From Drosophila pseudoobscura (lineage: Eukaryota; Arthropoda; Insecta; Diptera; Drosophilidae), in contig NC_046680.1 of NCBI RefSeq assembly GCF_009870125.1, positions 11,842,001 through 11,906,000 on the forward strand: DNA of 64,000 nt. Reading direction: 5' to 3'. Under the pieces are notes generated by a model. It saw only the letters and a list, made by a program, of their open reading frames with translations, was not told where the DNA came from and made no database searches. A program made the translations under genes and the position numbers. Positions 26,455 through 39,066 of the stretch are shown here, in pieces (position 1 is the stretch's first letter; each line of letters opens with the position of its first letter).

Positions 26455-27009
26455 CAGTGCTGTCAGATTGAAGAAAAAATAAGCTAGAATAAGCTAAATA
26501 AAAAAAAGGTTTAAAAATAAGCTAACAATAAAAACACATCAAAATAATGTATATATATATATATCTTTTTTTTTAATTTTTAATGAAAGTAATGACATGA
26601 TTTTATCCACTTCATTATGCCATGGCCGAGTGCTCAGCAATGTACAGCCTTTTGCTCCTCTGTTTTTAACAAGAAATTGTGGAAATGTTGTTTATAAAAC
26701 ACTTTTGGCATTTTTTTGTATGCAAATGTGCAAACATGTGCAATACCATAGTGTGACTGAAACTTATCAACGAATAATTACCTTACATCTATACACAAAA
26801 TTGGATAATATATAAATATTTTTATATAATATATAAAAATGGATATAATATATGTTTTGTAGTACATTTTTTGAAGCCAAAATAAGCTAAATGAAATTTG
26901 AAATAAGATAGATTTCAAGCTATAAGCATTTCAATTATTTTTCAAGCAATTTTGTTTTTAAATAAGCCAAATCTAGCTTAAAATAAGCTGAAATGGCAGC
27001 GCGGCGCTG
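26455..27009 (-). mobile_element. miniature hAT-type transposon, copy 2
   Basis: A roughly 555-bp relative of the element at 4958-5249 in inverted orientation. Its left border reads CAGTGCTGTCAGATT and its right border is the reverse complement of a GCTGCCAT end. Shared interior includes the AGCTTATTTT/CTTATAGCTTGAAATCTA block (26880-26990) and TGTACATTGCTGAGCACTCG (26626-26645, reversed). It keeps more interior sequence than copy 1 plus an AT tract. I could not find a clean 8-bp target duplication. Confidence 0.7.
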
Positions 27010-27548
27010 CTTCAGTCGGCTGAGGCTTCGTTCATTCCGAGCCTCCATCTTTCTTCTCTCTCGCTCTGGCACATGTAAATCTACCCGCTTGGTAAATCTG
27101 CTGCTCCTATCTGTTTCGCTGCGCTCTCGCTCTCTCTGCCCGTTTATGTATATATTCGTTTGAATGTGTAGGTTTCCGATGGCGTTGCTGTCTGGGCTGT
27201 AGAAATTAGGGATGACAACTGCGCTAGTGACGGACTGTTTTGTACATATAAGTATACCGATTGTCAGAGTTCGTGCTTCTGAAACGCAAGAACAGAAGAA
27301 ATCTTCGAGCTCAACGTAGATTTCCAGATCAAGATAATATTCGACGCGCAAGAATAAAGCCATCAATGGATGATAATGTCGACGCACATGTTTATGAGAA
27401 ATAATATATACATATATTTCTAGCTGCCCCGTGAAACCATTTGCTGAACTTTTTCTGTTGCTCGGAACAATGTCATGCAGGAAAGCAACGATTTGCATGT
27501 GTTAGTATAACCACCCAATATGTCTTCACAAAAATATGTGTTGCTTTT
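27010..27548. other. spacer, no gene seen
   Basis: Mixed-composition DNA with CT/GA words at 27050-27140. A 187-codon minus-strand frame spans it, but its composition (runs of Arg/Glu from GAGA repeats) does not look like a protein and it starts in the neighbouring transposon. I assign no gene. Confidence 0.4.
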
Positions 27549-28318
27549 TATACCCGATACTCAAAATGAGTATTGGGGTATATTAGATTTGTGGTAAAAG
27601 TGGATGTGTGTAACGTCCAGAAGGAATCGTTTCCGACCCCATAAAGTATATATATTCTTGATCAGCATCAATAGCCGTAAAACATTGGCGCCTCTCAGAG
27701 ACTATAAAAGCTAGAGCAAACAAATTTGGTATCCACACTCCTAATATATCGGACCGAGACGAGTTTGTTTCAAAATTTCGCCACACCCCCTTCCACCCCC
27801 GCAAAGGATGCAGATATTCACAAATCTCAGAGAATATTAAGGCTAGAGTAACCAAATTTGGTACACACACTCCTAAATAAGTTAGCCTAGCCAGTTAAGG
27901 ATTTTTTGATTCCGTTGGCGAATAATAAATAAATAAATATGTCACTATAAAACGTATATCTCAAAATTTCGCCCCACCAACCTTCCGCCCCCACAAAGGA
28001 CGAAAATCTGTTGCATCCACAATATTGAGGATACGAGAAAACTAAAAACGCAGAATCATAGATAATGATCATATCTATCAGATTGCTGAATCTGGATCAG
28101 ATCAGATCATTTTTATAGCCAAAGGGAACAAATCAATTTGCACTGGCTACGCAGCGCCCGACGTCACGCTCAGACTGATTTTCTGTCTCTCTCGCATGCA
28201 CTCTTTGTCGTGTCGTTTAATATTAGCGGCGTCTGCCGGAGGAGAGCCATACTGACTAAGTATTGGGTATAACTGTAGAGTTGCGGTGTCCGCAGCAACT
28301 CACAACGTTCCCCCTCGT
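27549..28318 (+). mobile_element. SGM/DINE-like dispersed repeat
   Basis: The element starts at a TATACCCGATACTC hairpin (ATACTC ... GAGTAT) and contains the blocks GTGTAACGTCCAGAAGG and GACCCCATAAAGTATATAT. It then has partly repeated internal units with TTTCGCCACACCCCCTTCCA (about 27776, 27968), a GATCAGATCAGATCA stretch (28095), and a right end with hairpin GAGTTGC...GCAACTC and CGTTCCCCCTCG. Truncated relatives lie at 23821-23890 (right end), 48304-48370 and 61508-61632 (left end, reversed). I recognise the pattern as a very abundant, Helitron-like, non-autonomous repeat of obscura-group flies; no transposase is encoded. Confidence 0.6.
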
Positions 28319-29838
28319 TTTTGTTTCCAGCTATCAAGAAAAAAATTATTGGTCAAGGTTTTTTCGACACCGAAAGAGACTGAAGAGATAGAGAGATACT
28401 TTCTTCTGGAAACAGTATGTAGAATGTCTATATATAAAACTATTTGTTATTAGCCGGATATTCCATATCTCCCCAGATGGCTAGTTTCAAGTCTGGATTC
28501 CTAAGTGCCTGAATGGACCTCGTCATCAGCCCTATGACGGCAGGATAGTATGCTGCACCGAAGCAGGAGATCCAGCGTCAGCTGGAGGCAACTACCTTCG
28601 CAAGGCTTCGAACATATTATTTTCTTCCAAAAAGAATGAAGAATTCATTTCGAAATCTTAGTTAAATATATTTTTATTGAACAGAAATGAAGAGTGTATA
28701 TGCTTTGTTTGTTTTCCTTAATTAAACGCAAATTAAAAACTCGCTTTTTATTTTATTTTATTGGCCAATGTCTCGAAACTAAAAAAAAATTTGAATAAAG
28801 TCGCAAAAACTTGCTAAAAATAATTGTAATTTTTTTGTATAAAACATACATATATATTATACATATGTATATATAATTGTGTTTGGTAATTAACTTAATT
28901 GCATTTGTTGTTTTTTGTTTTGCTTTGAATGGTATTCTGTATCGAGTCGAAGCGCTTAAGAAATAATTGTTAGACTCCTGAAGATTTGTATCGAAAAAGA
29001 TCCTAAATTGCATTGCTATTGAATTTGCATTCCAACTGAATCAGGTTTGGTTTTTGTTCATCTCTGGTTTTTTTGTTAAAATAATATAATATAATATGTA
29101 TTTTATGTATATTTAAAGTCACATTTAGAACTTGTTTGATTTGTATTCATTGAACTTGATTACTTGCTGTTTTCGTTTTTTTTCCTAATAACAATTAAAA
29201 AGATCACCAAAGTTACAGATTTCCCATATTTACGTTGCTCAATTAACTTCTTTATTTTATTTTTGCCGATGTATGTATTGTATTTTGTTTATTCAGCTTA
29301 GATTACAACTAATATTATGTATTTTATTTATTGATTAGTTACCCGGCATTTTGGTTGATTTTTAAAGTAATTTTTGAGGGATGTTGTCAGATGATGATCT
29401 CATTTATCGAAGATTGGTTACGCGTATATAAATAAATATATATATATGTATATATATATATTTATGTATGTATGTAAGTATGGATTATGTATGTATATAC
29501 GATTTTTTCTAGTCGAATTTCAGCTAATGTTTATTATCTCTGATTCATTGAGAGTGTGTGCGTGCGTGCGTGTGTGTTATGGTGTGGGTGGACTGAGGAC
29601 TGATTGGAAGAGTATAGAGTACACACACACACATATAAGATACATTATTTAGAGATATATAATTGCTTGGTGTTTTTAGTCCTTATCATTTCTGGATTTC
29701 TCTGGCTAATTGGTAATTGTGGCAAATTGATTTTGTCTTGTATTGTATTTTAGACTTGCTATATATTTTTATTTCCTTTAGGAAGAGTTGTGCAAATTGC
29801 TGTTCTAGCTTCGATTTTGTTCTGATTTTATCCCTATA

Positions 29839-29869
<31 letters not shown>

Positions 29870-32800
29870 CTATATACATATATATGTATTCATGTTGTAT
29901 ATAATTGTAGACATCTATAAACGGCACATTTATAAGTAATATATGTAGAAACAATACGATCGATCCGATCCTATACCCATCTATGTAGATATTCCATCCC
30001 ATTAATATGCGTGTCGTTTGTTTTTAGTATAAAGCTCAATTGAATTTCGACAGATTAGATGGTAATTTAAATTGTCTTTCTGTATGTTCTCCCCGACTTA
30101 TGCGTAGAACTTAAGATATAGGACGTTCCACACTGTTCTTCTAAGTCTGTTTCCTATTATTCTTCAACCTCTCTCCTCTCTTCTTCTATCTTCGATAGCT
30201 GCCACACTGAAGAAACCGTTAAATTGTTGTATGTGTGTGTGTATTGCTTGAAAAGGGAAGTCCGTAGTGTACACTAGGATCTGATCATCTACATTTAAAT
30301 GTCGTAAAAGATACACCTATAACTACGTAGATACAAGTATGTTGGGACTTGTCCCTTGTCTGGATAGTTATTGGCCGTTTTCTTGCATGGTTTGAGGAGC
30401 GCTCTCTGGTCTTCAAAAATGTTCCGTTAAGCAAATAGTTAAAGCTTTTGGACTTGCTAATCAATCAATTCTGTCTCTCGGTGAAAGTAAATTATTGCTG
30501 AATTTAAGGATCAGATCATTATACAACTACGAGATGCATTCATTGTCATTGTCGGGCACACTTTCACTCTTCAGCTTCTGCTTCTGTTTTTGCTTAAACC
30601 TAGACAAGAAAATCGTAAATGTATGAACCTCGATCCCTTCCTTTTGCATTGTGTTCGTTTTCTTTTTGCTTAAAAATAGGATTGGATTCCGCTTGGGCAT
30701 GATGGGTAATAAACACTCTACTTTAAGTAAACATTTAGAAATAAATTTAAAATTTTAATCCCTTGTGTTGAAACGTGACTACAAAGAACAAATAGAAACG
30801 GCGGTCAAATTACAATTCAATTAAAAAAAATCAGATCAGATCAGATCAGAAATGTGATTTCGCTCTGAAGATTACCGACTAATTTGTAAGAGTTTTATAA
30901 ATGTATATATGCAAATTAATGTATATAATATATATATATATATATGTATATTTTGAATTTTACAATTCTCACATCATTTATGCGACTGGCAAAACTAAGC
31001 CTAATTTGATGATTGTGTTGGGGTTTGCGTGGGTTGTACTCGTACATAGCATACATACATAAGTATAAGTATAAGTATAAATAAGGTGCTGGTGCAGGAG
31101 GGACGGCGAGAGATGGCTCTCCTCCTGCATAGCATTTTAATAACAAATCATTATAATGTTAACTTGAACTGTGTCGTCGATATAGAATATGTATTATTCA
31201 TCTTTCCATATTGCATTTTTCTCTTGTCGTTTGTTTGTTGTGTTTTGTTTCTTTGTTTTGTATTTAATTAATGGCAAATTAAAACTACTTTGTAAAATAT
31301 TGAAATGTTGTTGCCACCCACACAGTGCAGTGGGAAGGAGTTGGTTTCCTTGCTCTATATTACCCGTACACCACTTGGCTAATGTTAATTTTAAATACGA
31401 AATTACATTGATGCTCTCGCCCCAGCGACGCGAGGAAATAACAAATAATGGTTTTGCTCTAAAAAAATTTAAAATATTAAATACAATTAAATATCGTTAA
31501 GTTAAGCTTACGGGTTAAGGTACATAAATAAAGGGTGGATTGGACATTTGAGTGATATGCCTGTGGGACTCAGAGTTCGTGTGTGTTTTACGGGCGTTGG
31601 CGGTATGGGAGTGTCTCGCTGAGCATAAAAAAAGATTAACTAAAGACTAACACAAAATATCAGCATATTATTTGCACTTTTGAACAAATTATATATATAT
31701 ACACATATATATATAATTGATGTATCGTATGTATGTATATGCTTAAGTATTTCCGGTATCGCATTCGTATTGGTTGGTTATTTCCCCGATTCTTTAAAAA
31801 AATTATAATTAGTACAGTGTATTTGTTGATGGTCATAAATCTATGTAAATATTAATAGCAATTGTTTATACCATACGTTTTGTCCCTTGTAGAAATTGGA
31901 TTTATCGTTATGCCGCTCTCTCTCTTTCTCTCTCTATATATATATATTTATATATATATATATCATATCCGTCCGGTCCGTCTTCTTTCCTTTGTTTTTT
32001 TGGTAGAGCCAAATCTTACAAACTATTAAATGTTTTCAGTTTAATCTGCACTTTAGTTATTGAAGTATTTTATTCATTTTCGTTTCGTATTTTCTATGTT
32101 GTGTTTCAGCGCTTTAATGCCTTTGTCGAGTCGAGTGCCCCCACTTATTGGTGTTTAGTTTTCCCTTAAATGTTCATCTTTATCTTTATTTTCATTTTGG
32201 TGGTGGTCTTCGTTCACAGTACAGAGAATCAGAGTTTTAATTTGTTGTTGTGTGGTGTGGTGTGGTGTTTTATTGCGGTTTTTGTGTGTTGTATGTTGTG
32301 TGAGTCGTCGATCAGCAAACATATTCAATTGTTTTTTGTGTGCTTTGTTTTTCATTCGTTTTTGTATACTAAAAACCTTTGGTCGTATGCGTTCATTCAT
32401 TCTTATTCAAATGTTCATTCCATCCGTTCCATCCCCCCCCTTTTGTCTTCAATTCGTTATTTGTAAAAATATATTGTACAATTTATTGTATTTTTAATTG
32501 GTTTCCCCCCCACATTTACAAAAGTTGTGTCTCTCTCTCGTGGTGTTCTTGTAGTAAGTTTGATGATAGATAATTAATGCTGCTGCTTGGCTTTTGGTGT
32601 TGCGTTCGTAGTTTTGTTCCCTTTAAGTTTAGTTTTTGTTAAAATGGTTTTCCATTTTTTTTTTTTAGCCTTTCGCCTTTTCGCTTTGTTTGCTATGCTT
32701 CTGTTGAGAATTTTAACATTTTGTTGTGCATTAACATTCGATTTCCTTCCCGATCCCCTATTCCCTATGTCTATAATCAATTCTTCACGTTGTCGTGTCG

Positions 32801-33171
32801 CGATTTTCACGTTTTTGTAGCCCTCCTTGAGTCGATCTCTGTGTGTGTGTGTGTGTGTGTTTGAGTGTTTGCTGTGGGTTTTTGTTGTGTCGTTTGGCCC
32901 TAAAACTAATGCATGCAAGATATTCCTTATATACTCCTTAAACTCTCTCTCACTTTCTAAACTTAAACGTTAAACTTTCTCTTTGCTTGGCTTTTCTGAT
33001 TTGAGGAGGGATTTGGGAGGGTTATTGGGGAGGTGGGGAGGTACTCTCTTTCTCTCCATCTCTCTTTGCTTATTCGAATTGAATTTCGAAGTTGATTTTT
33101 AATTTTTGATTTTTGTTGTGGATTTGTTGTGGTTTTTGTTGGGGTTTGTGGTTTGGTAATTTGGCTACTTT
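28319..33171 (-). other. AGO1: probable long AGO1 3'UTR and downstream flank
   Basis: About 4.85 kb following the AGO1 stop on the minus strand. It is AT-rich with TA microsatellites (29436-29462, 29837-29870, 30926-30945, 31688-31715, 31937-31965), a GT tract (32840-32861) and GATCAGATCAGATC (30832-30848). No coding frame is convincing. Fly AGO1 has a long 3'UTR, so much of this is likely transcribed. Segment 28450-28620 has a different, more GC-rich texture and may be another repeat. Confidence 0.5.
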
Positions 33172-36100
33172 TTAGGCAAAGTACATGACCTTCTTCGTGT
33201 CCGCATGGACCGTGATGGCTCTGGCCATGGCTCCCGGTGTCCGATCCTCTGAGCATCCGCTCTGGTGTGAGCCCTCGCCGGAGTCGTGCTCCTTCTCCAC
33301 CAGATGATACCTGATGGCATAGGTAGGGCGAAAAGAATAGAGAATTGTAGGAACAGCCACACGCTATAGGGGATTTTCTTCTCACCTTGCACGAAAAGCC
33401 ACCAAGTGGGCATAGTAGGCTGGAGCTGGTATACTGACGGAGCGCGTGCACCTCACATAGGTGTGGCACAGCTGATACGTGAGGCACTGAAGCTCGTCGG
33501 AGTCAAAGTGATTGTCATCCCAGAGCACGTGGTAGTGCGAGGGCCGGCTGGTGCCTTGAATGCCCTGATGACTGCACAGATAGAAATCAAATTCGGTTGG
33601 ATGCGTGATGCCCACGTCGACGGTGGTGCCTGCCGGTATATTGCCAGACTTGCCGCTCTGCTCCTTCTTCTCGGCGCAGAAGAGTCGCGTGTGATGGCGC
33701 TTCTGGACTACGATGAATGTGATGCCTGGCCTGTATTCGGGCTCTAGCTTGATGCACGCCTCCCTTATGGCGGTCAACTCGTGCTGCAGCACATGCGGGA
33801 ACTGTCCCTCGGAGACGCCGTCCCGGTACAGGATGATTCGGTGGGGTTTGTAGCCACCCGTCGACTTGTAGAACATAATCAGTAGCTCGCGCACCATGCT
33901 GCTCAGCTCCTGGATGATCTCCTGGCGGTGTTGCTGTACTCGCACAGTGGCCGCATATCGCGACGGATGGGCGTCCATTGAACCAACAACAGCAGCAATC
34001 GATGGCTTCTTGTTATCGCCGGCTGGTGGGTGTGTGACGTCAGCTCCCAGGAAGATAACGGGCTCGTTAAATACCTTGGGCCGGATGGAGGGCACCAGAA
34101 TCGAATTGATGCCGCCCAGCTTGACGTTGATCTTCAGACACAGATTGGACAGCGTCTGGGGCGATGTCTTGTTCACGTTCTTCGCCTGTACACACTGGGT
34201 GGCCATGCCCAAGACGGTGTCGCCCACGCGCTTGACCTCCGCATAGACCGGGGTCTTGCCGGGCAGCACAACCACTACGAGCTGCAGCCCCGGGAAGGTG
34301 ATTTTCAGGTATCGGAACATCGGCTCCACTTGATCCGGCCCCGTAGCATATTTGCAGAAGCAGGGCTGGCCTATTATCGGCATACCGGCGTCGTTTGAGA
34401 TCTTCTGCAGCTGCTGGGTGAAGTTCCTCAAGGCATCCTCGCGCACTGTTCGCTGCGGGGCAAAGCAGGCAATGGCCCAGATCCTGATCTCCACGCCCGT
34501 GAAGAACTGCTTGCCGCGCATGTCCCAGACACCTTGGTTGGGCGAGGCAAGGCTCACCTTATTCTGGGGCGGAAACAACTGCTGCCCGGTGATGCCAGTG
34601 GACACACGTCCCCCATACTGAAGCTTGGGCGGCGGTAGCACTCGTCCCCTCACCTCCATCATCGAATTGGAGATGGCCAGACCGAACTCCTGGACATACG
34701 AGTCATTGTTAAAGTCCGCACGCTTCACCAGGTTGTTGATCTCACGCTCGCGATCCGGTGCCGAGCGTGCAGTGGCCTTGATCATCGTCGAGGTCTGCAT
34801 ATCGGTGAGCTTTTTGATGCATCGCTGGCCAGCCACAATGTTGCACACCTCGAGCGGAAGATAGGTGTGCTTGTGCTCCTGTCCCACCTGCAGGCACGGC
34901 AGATGGGGGTAGCGCAACTTCATTCGATACTTGTCCAGGAAATACTTGGCCACAGTGCACTCCACAGTTTGACCATTCTCCAACTGCAGTGGGAATCTGT
35001 CGAAGAGAAAGAACCAGAAGCGTAAGATACTGTCCGCAGTCTGCAGTCTGCATTCCCAGATTTCGTTTGAACTCACGATTGCATTTGAGCCGGTCGGCGG
35101 GTTACATTGCAGACACGATACTTGCGTCGCATCTGGCCGCAGTGCGTGATCTCAATCTTGAGTCCCTTGATCTCCTTGGTGAACTTGACCCGCTGCGAGT
35201 CTGTGAGCGGCTTGCGCTGCTCCATGATGTCGCGTATATCCAGCACCTCGCACATAAAGTCAATCACGGGTTGAGCCTTGTAGAAAGCAGTGGCCGAGAC
35301 TGAAAAGGGGAAGAACCGCAGAGATTAGCAAGAAAAGAGAGAGAGGGAGAGAGAGGGGACCGCGACGTACCATCAATGTTCAGCATCATTTTCCATTGCG
35401 AGGGCCTCACGCTTTGATGGAAACCGAACCAGACCTCACGGCCACCACCCAGAGGATGATAGTAGCCATCCGGCGAGCTGAAGAAGCTGCGTCCAACTGG
35501 CGTATAGGTCATGCTCGGCAGATGACGCATGACCACGTCCAGGGCAAGGATGGCGTCGTAGGGTATTTGACGCGTGCGACCCTCCAGAGCCTCCTCCAGG
35601 TTGAATAACGAGACCTGGGCCTGCCACTTAATCGTCACGCGAAAGATGCGGTCCTTGCCCTCGCCGGGCAGTGTCACCTCCAGCTCGAGGCGCTCATTGC
35701 CAATCGGCAGAGGATCGCGGGTGTACAGGTTGTTCCGTCCGTCGAATACAGGTTTCAGAACGCCAAAGATCTTGCTGTAGGCCTGCACCATGGTCTCGAT
35801 AATCTCGCGATTCACCTTGCGCGGACACTTGTCCGGCTGTATGTTGATATCGTAATGATGTACATAGCCGCGAGGCATCGTCACCTGAAAGTGATTGGCT
35901 CGAAGTACGATCGGCCTGCCCTCGCGTCCCAGATTGGGGCGACGCGGACATGTGAAGACGGGCATATCCGGATTGGTGGTCGGAGTAGCGGTGGCAATCG
36001 CAGCAGTCACAGTCCCGGTTGTGGTTCCCAGGGTGGACGCGACCTGGGAGGCTGCTGATGAGGCCGTCGCACCCACAGTGGCACCCCCAGCTGCCACATT

Positions 36101-37820
36101 CTGGGCACTTGGGCTGGTTACAGCGGTGGGATTGACCGAAGAGCCCGGCGCTGGTGGTGCTGCAAGGCCAATTTCGAGTTAGATTCATCTCTCACATTGA
36201 TTTCGAATAGTATACAGGTACAGAAACGGAGCAAAATTCGAGAAAACAAAACAAAACTAGCCACTAACTAACGTCAGCGTGTAAAAGACAGTTTTCACAT
36301 GCATAGTATAATGGAGTCTCAGAAATATTGGTAAACTTTTTATTTTGTGCAACGCTGAAGTGTGGCAAGTGTGATATCATCATAACCGTTGCTAACGGTG
36401 ATTTCATTATTATCAGTTTCATATAAAAATCAACTAGTTAAAAGGAGACGCAACTAGTGTTACAAGTGCACTGCTTGCCAGACTGCTCGCGACTGCTTAT
36501 ATACCGTTTAATTCCAAGGAGATTCTCCATCGAACAGTGAAACCAGAATAAAATGTAAACAAAGCAACAAATTGCATGCCCCGGAAATAAAACTTAAGTG
36601 GTGGGGGTTTTTTTTAATCTCAGTGTAGGGTTGTGTTGTACTTTAAGTGCACTTTCCATATACATACAAAAAGAAAACATTTACACGTAACGAAAAAAAA
36701 AACAACGTAAAATAACAACATCGTTATTCGTTAGTAACATTGCTATACAAAGTTAATTTTGTGTTGGGCTTTAAGGGTTAGGTTAGTAGTGTTGTAGAAT
36801 CGTTTAAAGAACATCAACTAAAGAACACATAAACACAAACAGTTTGTAGCTTTCGAATTAATCAAATTGTATAACACTTTTAGTAATTAGTAAATTTTAG
36901 TTGGTAATTTTTGTTGGAGAGAAATTTACATGTGAGCGTTTCGAAGCTAGTCTGCGCCTGAGAGGGACTCTGAGCCCGCGTGGGCGAGGGGGTCCACTGT
37001 GACTCTATAAAAAGAAAATTTAATCAAATAAACGAAAAAATAAATCAAATAAAAAATGTGATGGCCAATGATTGTTTATTGTTTTTTTTTTGTTTGGTAA
37101 GTAAGATCCAATCAAAATACCAAATGTGAAATGATGAGATAACCGAAACAAGAGGCGAGAAAAGAAAATGAAATTAGAGTGCGATTAATAACATTTTAGT
37201 TACAATTTTTTATCGTCATCAATAAATAGTATACAATATATAATGGTAAATGTGTCTGGTTGTGCGTCTTGCTGCCAAATGTCTCCCCCGCTCCACCCCC
37301 ACCAAATCAGTGACCATCGTATGGGGGTGTATGTCGTCGGTCTGGGGTTAGCCACCATTTTTTTTATTAGTTAAAGCACCTCTAAAGTCCCTCTTCTTCG
37401 AGTGGGTTTATTTTTGATGTTCTACATGAAGGAGTTGCATAGGCGGCAAGCTCTGCCACATCGGTTTTCGTTACTACGCAATTGGAGAGGTTTTTTTGAG
37501 GCGTACATCCGGCCGAGCATCTGTCGAGCAGACCAGAGCCAAGCAACCCCCCCCAATAGGAAACCAAATCAACTATTGCGTCGCGACGGTCGTTGACCCA
37601 ATTTTTCCGCAATTTCAGCTCTCCACGCACGTGTCGCCTTGTGTAGAAGTTTTTGAGTGGTCGTAGAACATCAAAAACTTGATTAGTGGGTGCTGTATGG
37701 TATATATTGTAAGTACTGTCAGGGGGGAGCGATGGCAGCACAATTTTTAGTCTGGGTATCTAGTCTTTGATTATTTTGCTTTGGCGATCGCCTCGACTTA
37801 CGTTGACCGACTGGATACAT
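33172..37820 (-). CDS. AGO1: Argonaute-1, miRNA effector (MYPVGQ isoform)
   Basis: AGO1 binds microRNAs in the silencing complex and represses mRNAs in the cytoplasm. Coding exons (minus strand): 37802-37820, 36930-37004, 35371-36159, 35077-35299, 33386-34996 and 33172-33310, each with GT-AG borders and matching phases. The sum is 2856 nt, or 951 residues, close to the 950 I recall for D. melanogaster. The N-terminal linker is Pro/Ser/Thr/Ala-rich. Next come the N and DUF1785 regions ([19 protein letters not shown]), PAZ (about 240-380), MID and PIWI. The slicer residues are present: Asp in [10 protein letters not shown] (about 688), Asp in [10 protein letters not shown] (about 761) and His in AYYAHLVAF (about 899). 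The protein ends in MYFA, as AGO family members do. The intron lengths between the last four exons are 71-80 nt. Identification is firm; the first two exons rest on splice phase plus recollection. Confidence 0.93.
36930..37004 (-). CDS. AGO1: AGO1 25-codon exon, possibly cassette
   Basis: A 75-nt exon with acceptor TTTTTATAG|A and donor T|GTAAAT encodes [20 protein letters not shown] and a few more residues. Both borders are phase 1 and the length is divisible by three, so skipping keeps the frame. The peptide is Ser/Gln/Pro-rich and joins the MYPVGQ start as MYPVGQQSQW, which matches my memory of fly AGO1. Confidence 0.75.
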
Positions 37821-39066
37821 TTTCTTGCACTATGTTAAGTTTTATTTAAGAAAAATAGTTTAATTAATGTATAAAAAGGTTGTTGTTGGCTCGTGTTTGG
37901 ATGTCTTGTGTTTTGGTGTATATGTAATTGATTGTTGTTGATGTTGCTTGTTGCTTTTGGTTTCTACTAATTATTCATAGTTTTTTTGTTTTGTTTTTAG
38001 ATTTCAGCCTTTTGCTTATCACACTTTAAATTAGTTTAAAGTTTTATTCGTTTGGTTGATTCTCCATGTTGTTGTTGTTGTTGCGCGTGGGGTTGGCGTA
38101 GGCGTAGTTATATATAATATCTATATATATATAATTATTTATATATATACGTATATATGTTTTGGAATGAGCACAGACTGGTTTTGAAGATCTGTTGGCT
38201 CTTTGCTTGCATTAACATTAGTTTATTTATATTATTATTGTGGTTGTTGTTGTTTGTTTTGTATGTTTAGTATTGGAAAAGAACACAAATGTAGGCACAG
38301 CTTTCGTTTAGTTTATATGTACACTCCTATGTACACACATATGCATGTATATATACACTTATATACATATGTGTATCCTAATGCTTTTGTAATACAACTA
38401 AGAAAAATTCTTCTTTATTCTCGCATATCTCGCTCGTGAGTGTTAGTGTGTGGGCTCTGGGCTCTGGGCTATGCTCTGCCCTGGTGCTCCGCTCCGCTCT
38501 GGCTCTGCTCTATACAGCAATAAAACGCTGTTGTATGCGTTTAATATGGCAGCAAAAATGTGTGCACGTATAATTCTGATCTGATATTTTCGAGACGTGG
38601 TTTTTGTGCACCAAACACGTTCGCGCTGCCCGAAATTATGCACAAACTGTGGCCAGACTATCGAATTTTGATTTTCCACAACTTTTGTTAGCTTTTCACG
38701 TCGCGCATTATGCAAAAAATGCAATTTTCTTCAGGTTTTCCCACAGCAGGCACCACACCGTCCACACAAAAATCGTACTCGCGACGTGTGAGCGTGACGC
38801 ATGCTGTACACTCTTAACCACACTTAAATGAGGGCAAAGCACTCCGGCTAGACAGAATGGGTGCGAGCAGGACGTCGATACGAGTCGTCATTGCGTTTGC
38901 AGTGTATGCAGTTCAGGGTTGCTCTCCAGCATTCCAGTGCTGTAAGATGCTGCCATGAATTCGATAGCTAAATATTCGTTATCGCTATCAGCTGTTTTTC
39001 AGCGTGTATATTACGTCGCTCGTAATTATTGTTAATTCTGTTTTGCAATTCAACTAATTCCTTAAA
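37005..39066. other. AGO1 5' introns and mRpL53 promoter side
   Basis: This interval holds the AGO1 5' introns and the 19-nt coding exon at 37802-37820. AT and TTG simple repeats occur (TATA near 38110-38160, GTTGTT near 38070 and 38240). Near 38962-38990 are CGATA and TATCG words upstream of mRpL53. No other coding exon seen. Confidence 0.5.

Noticed and set aside
26935..27498. 187-codon minus-strand frame
   Set aside because: It begins in spacer DNA, runs through GAGA-type sequence giving Arg/Glu/Ser runs, and ends in the hAT-type element; no start context, splice sites or family resemblance.
35396..36182. Plus-strand frames opposite AGO1 exons
   Set aside because: Antisense shadows of GC-rich AGO1 coding sequence; AGO1 frame carries the conserved motifs.
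37005..37012. TATAAAAAG as a plus-strand TATA box
   Set aside because: The same bases read better as the polypyrimidine/acceptor of the AGO1 75-nt exon on the minus strand (CTTTTTATAG).
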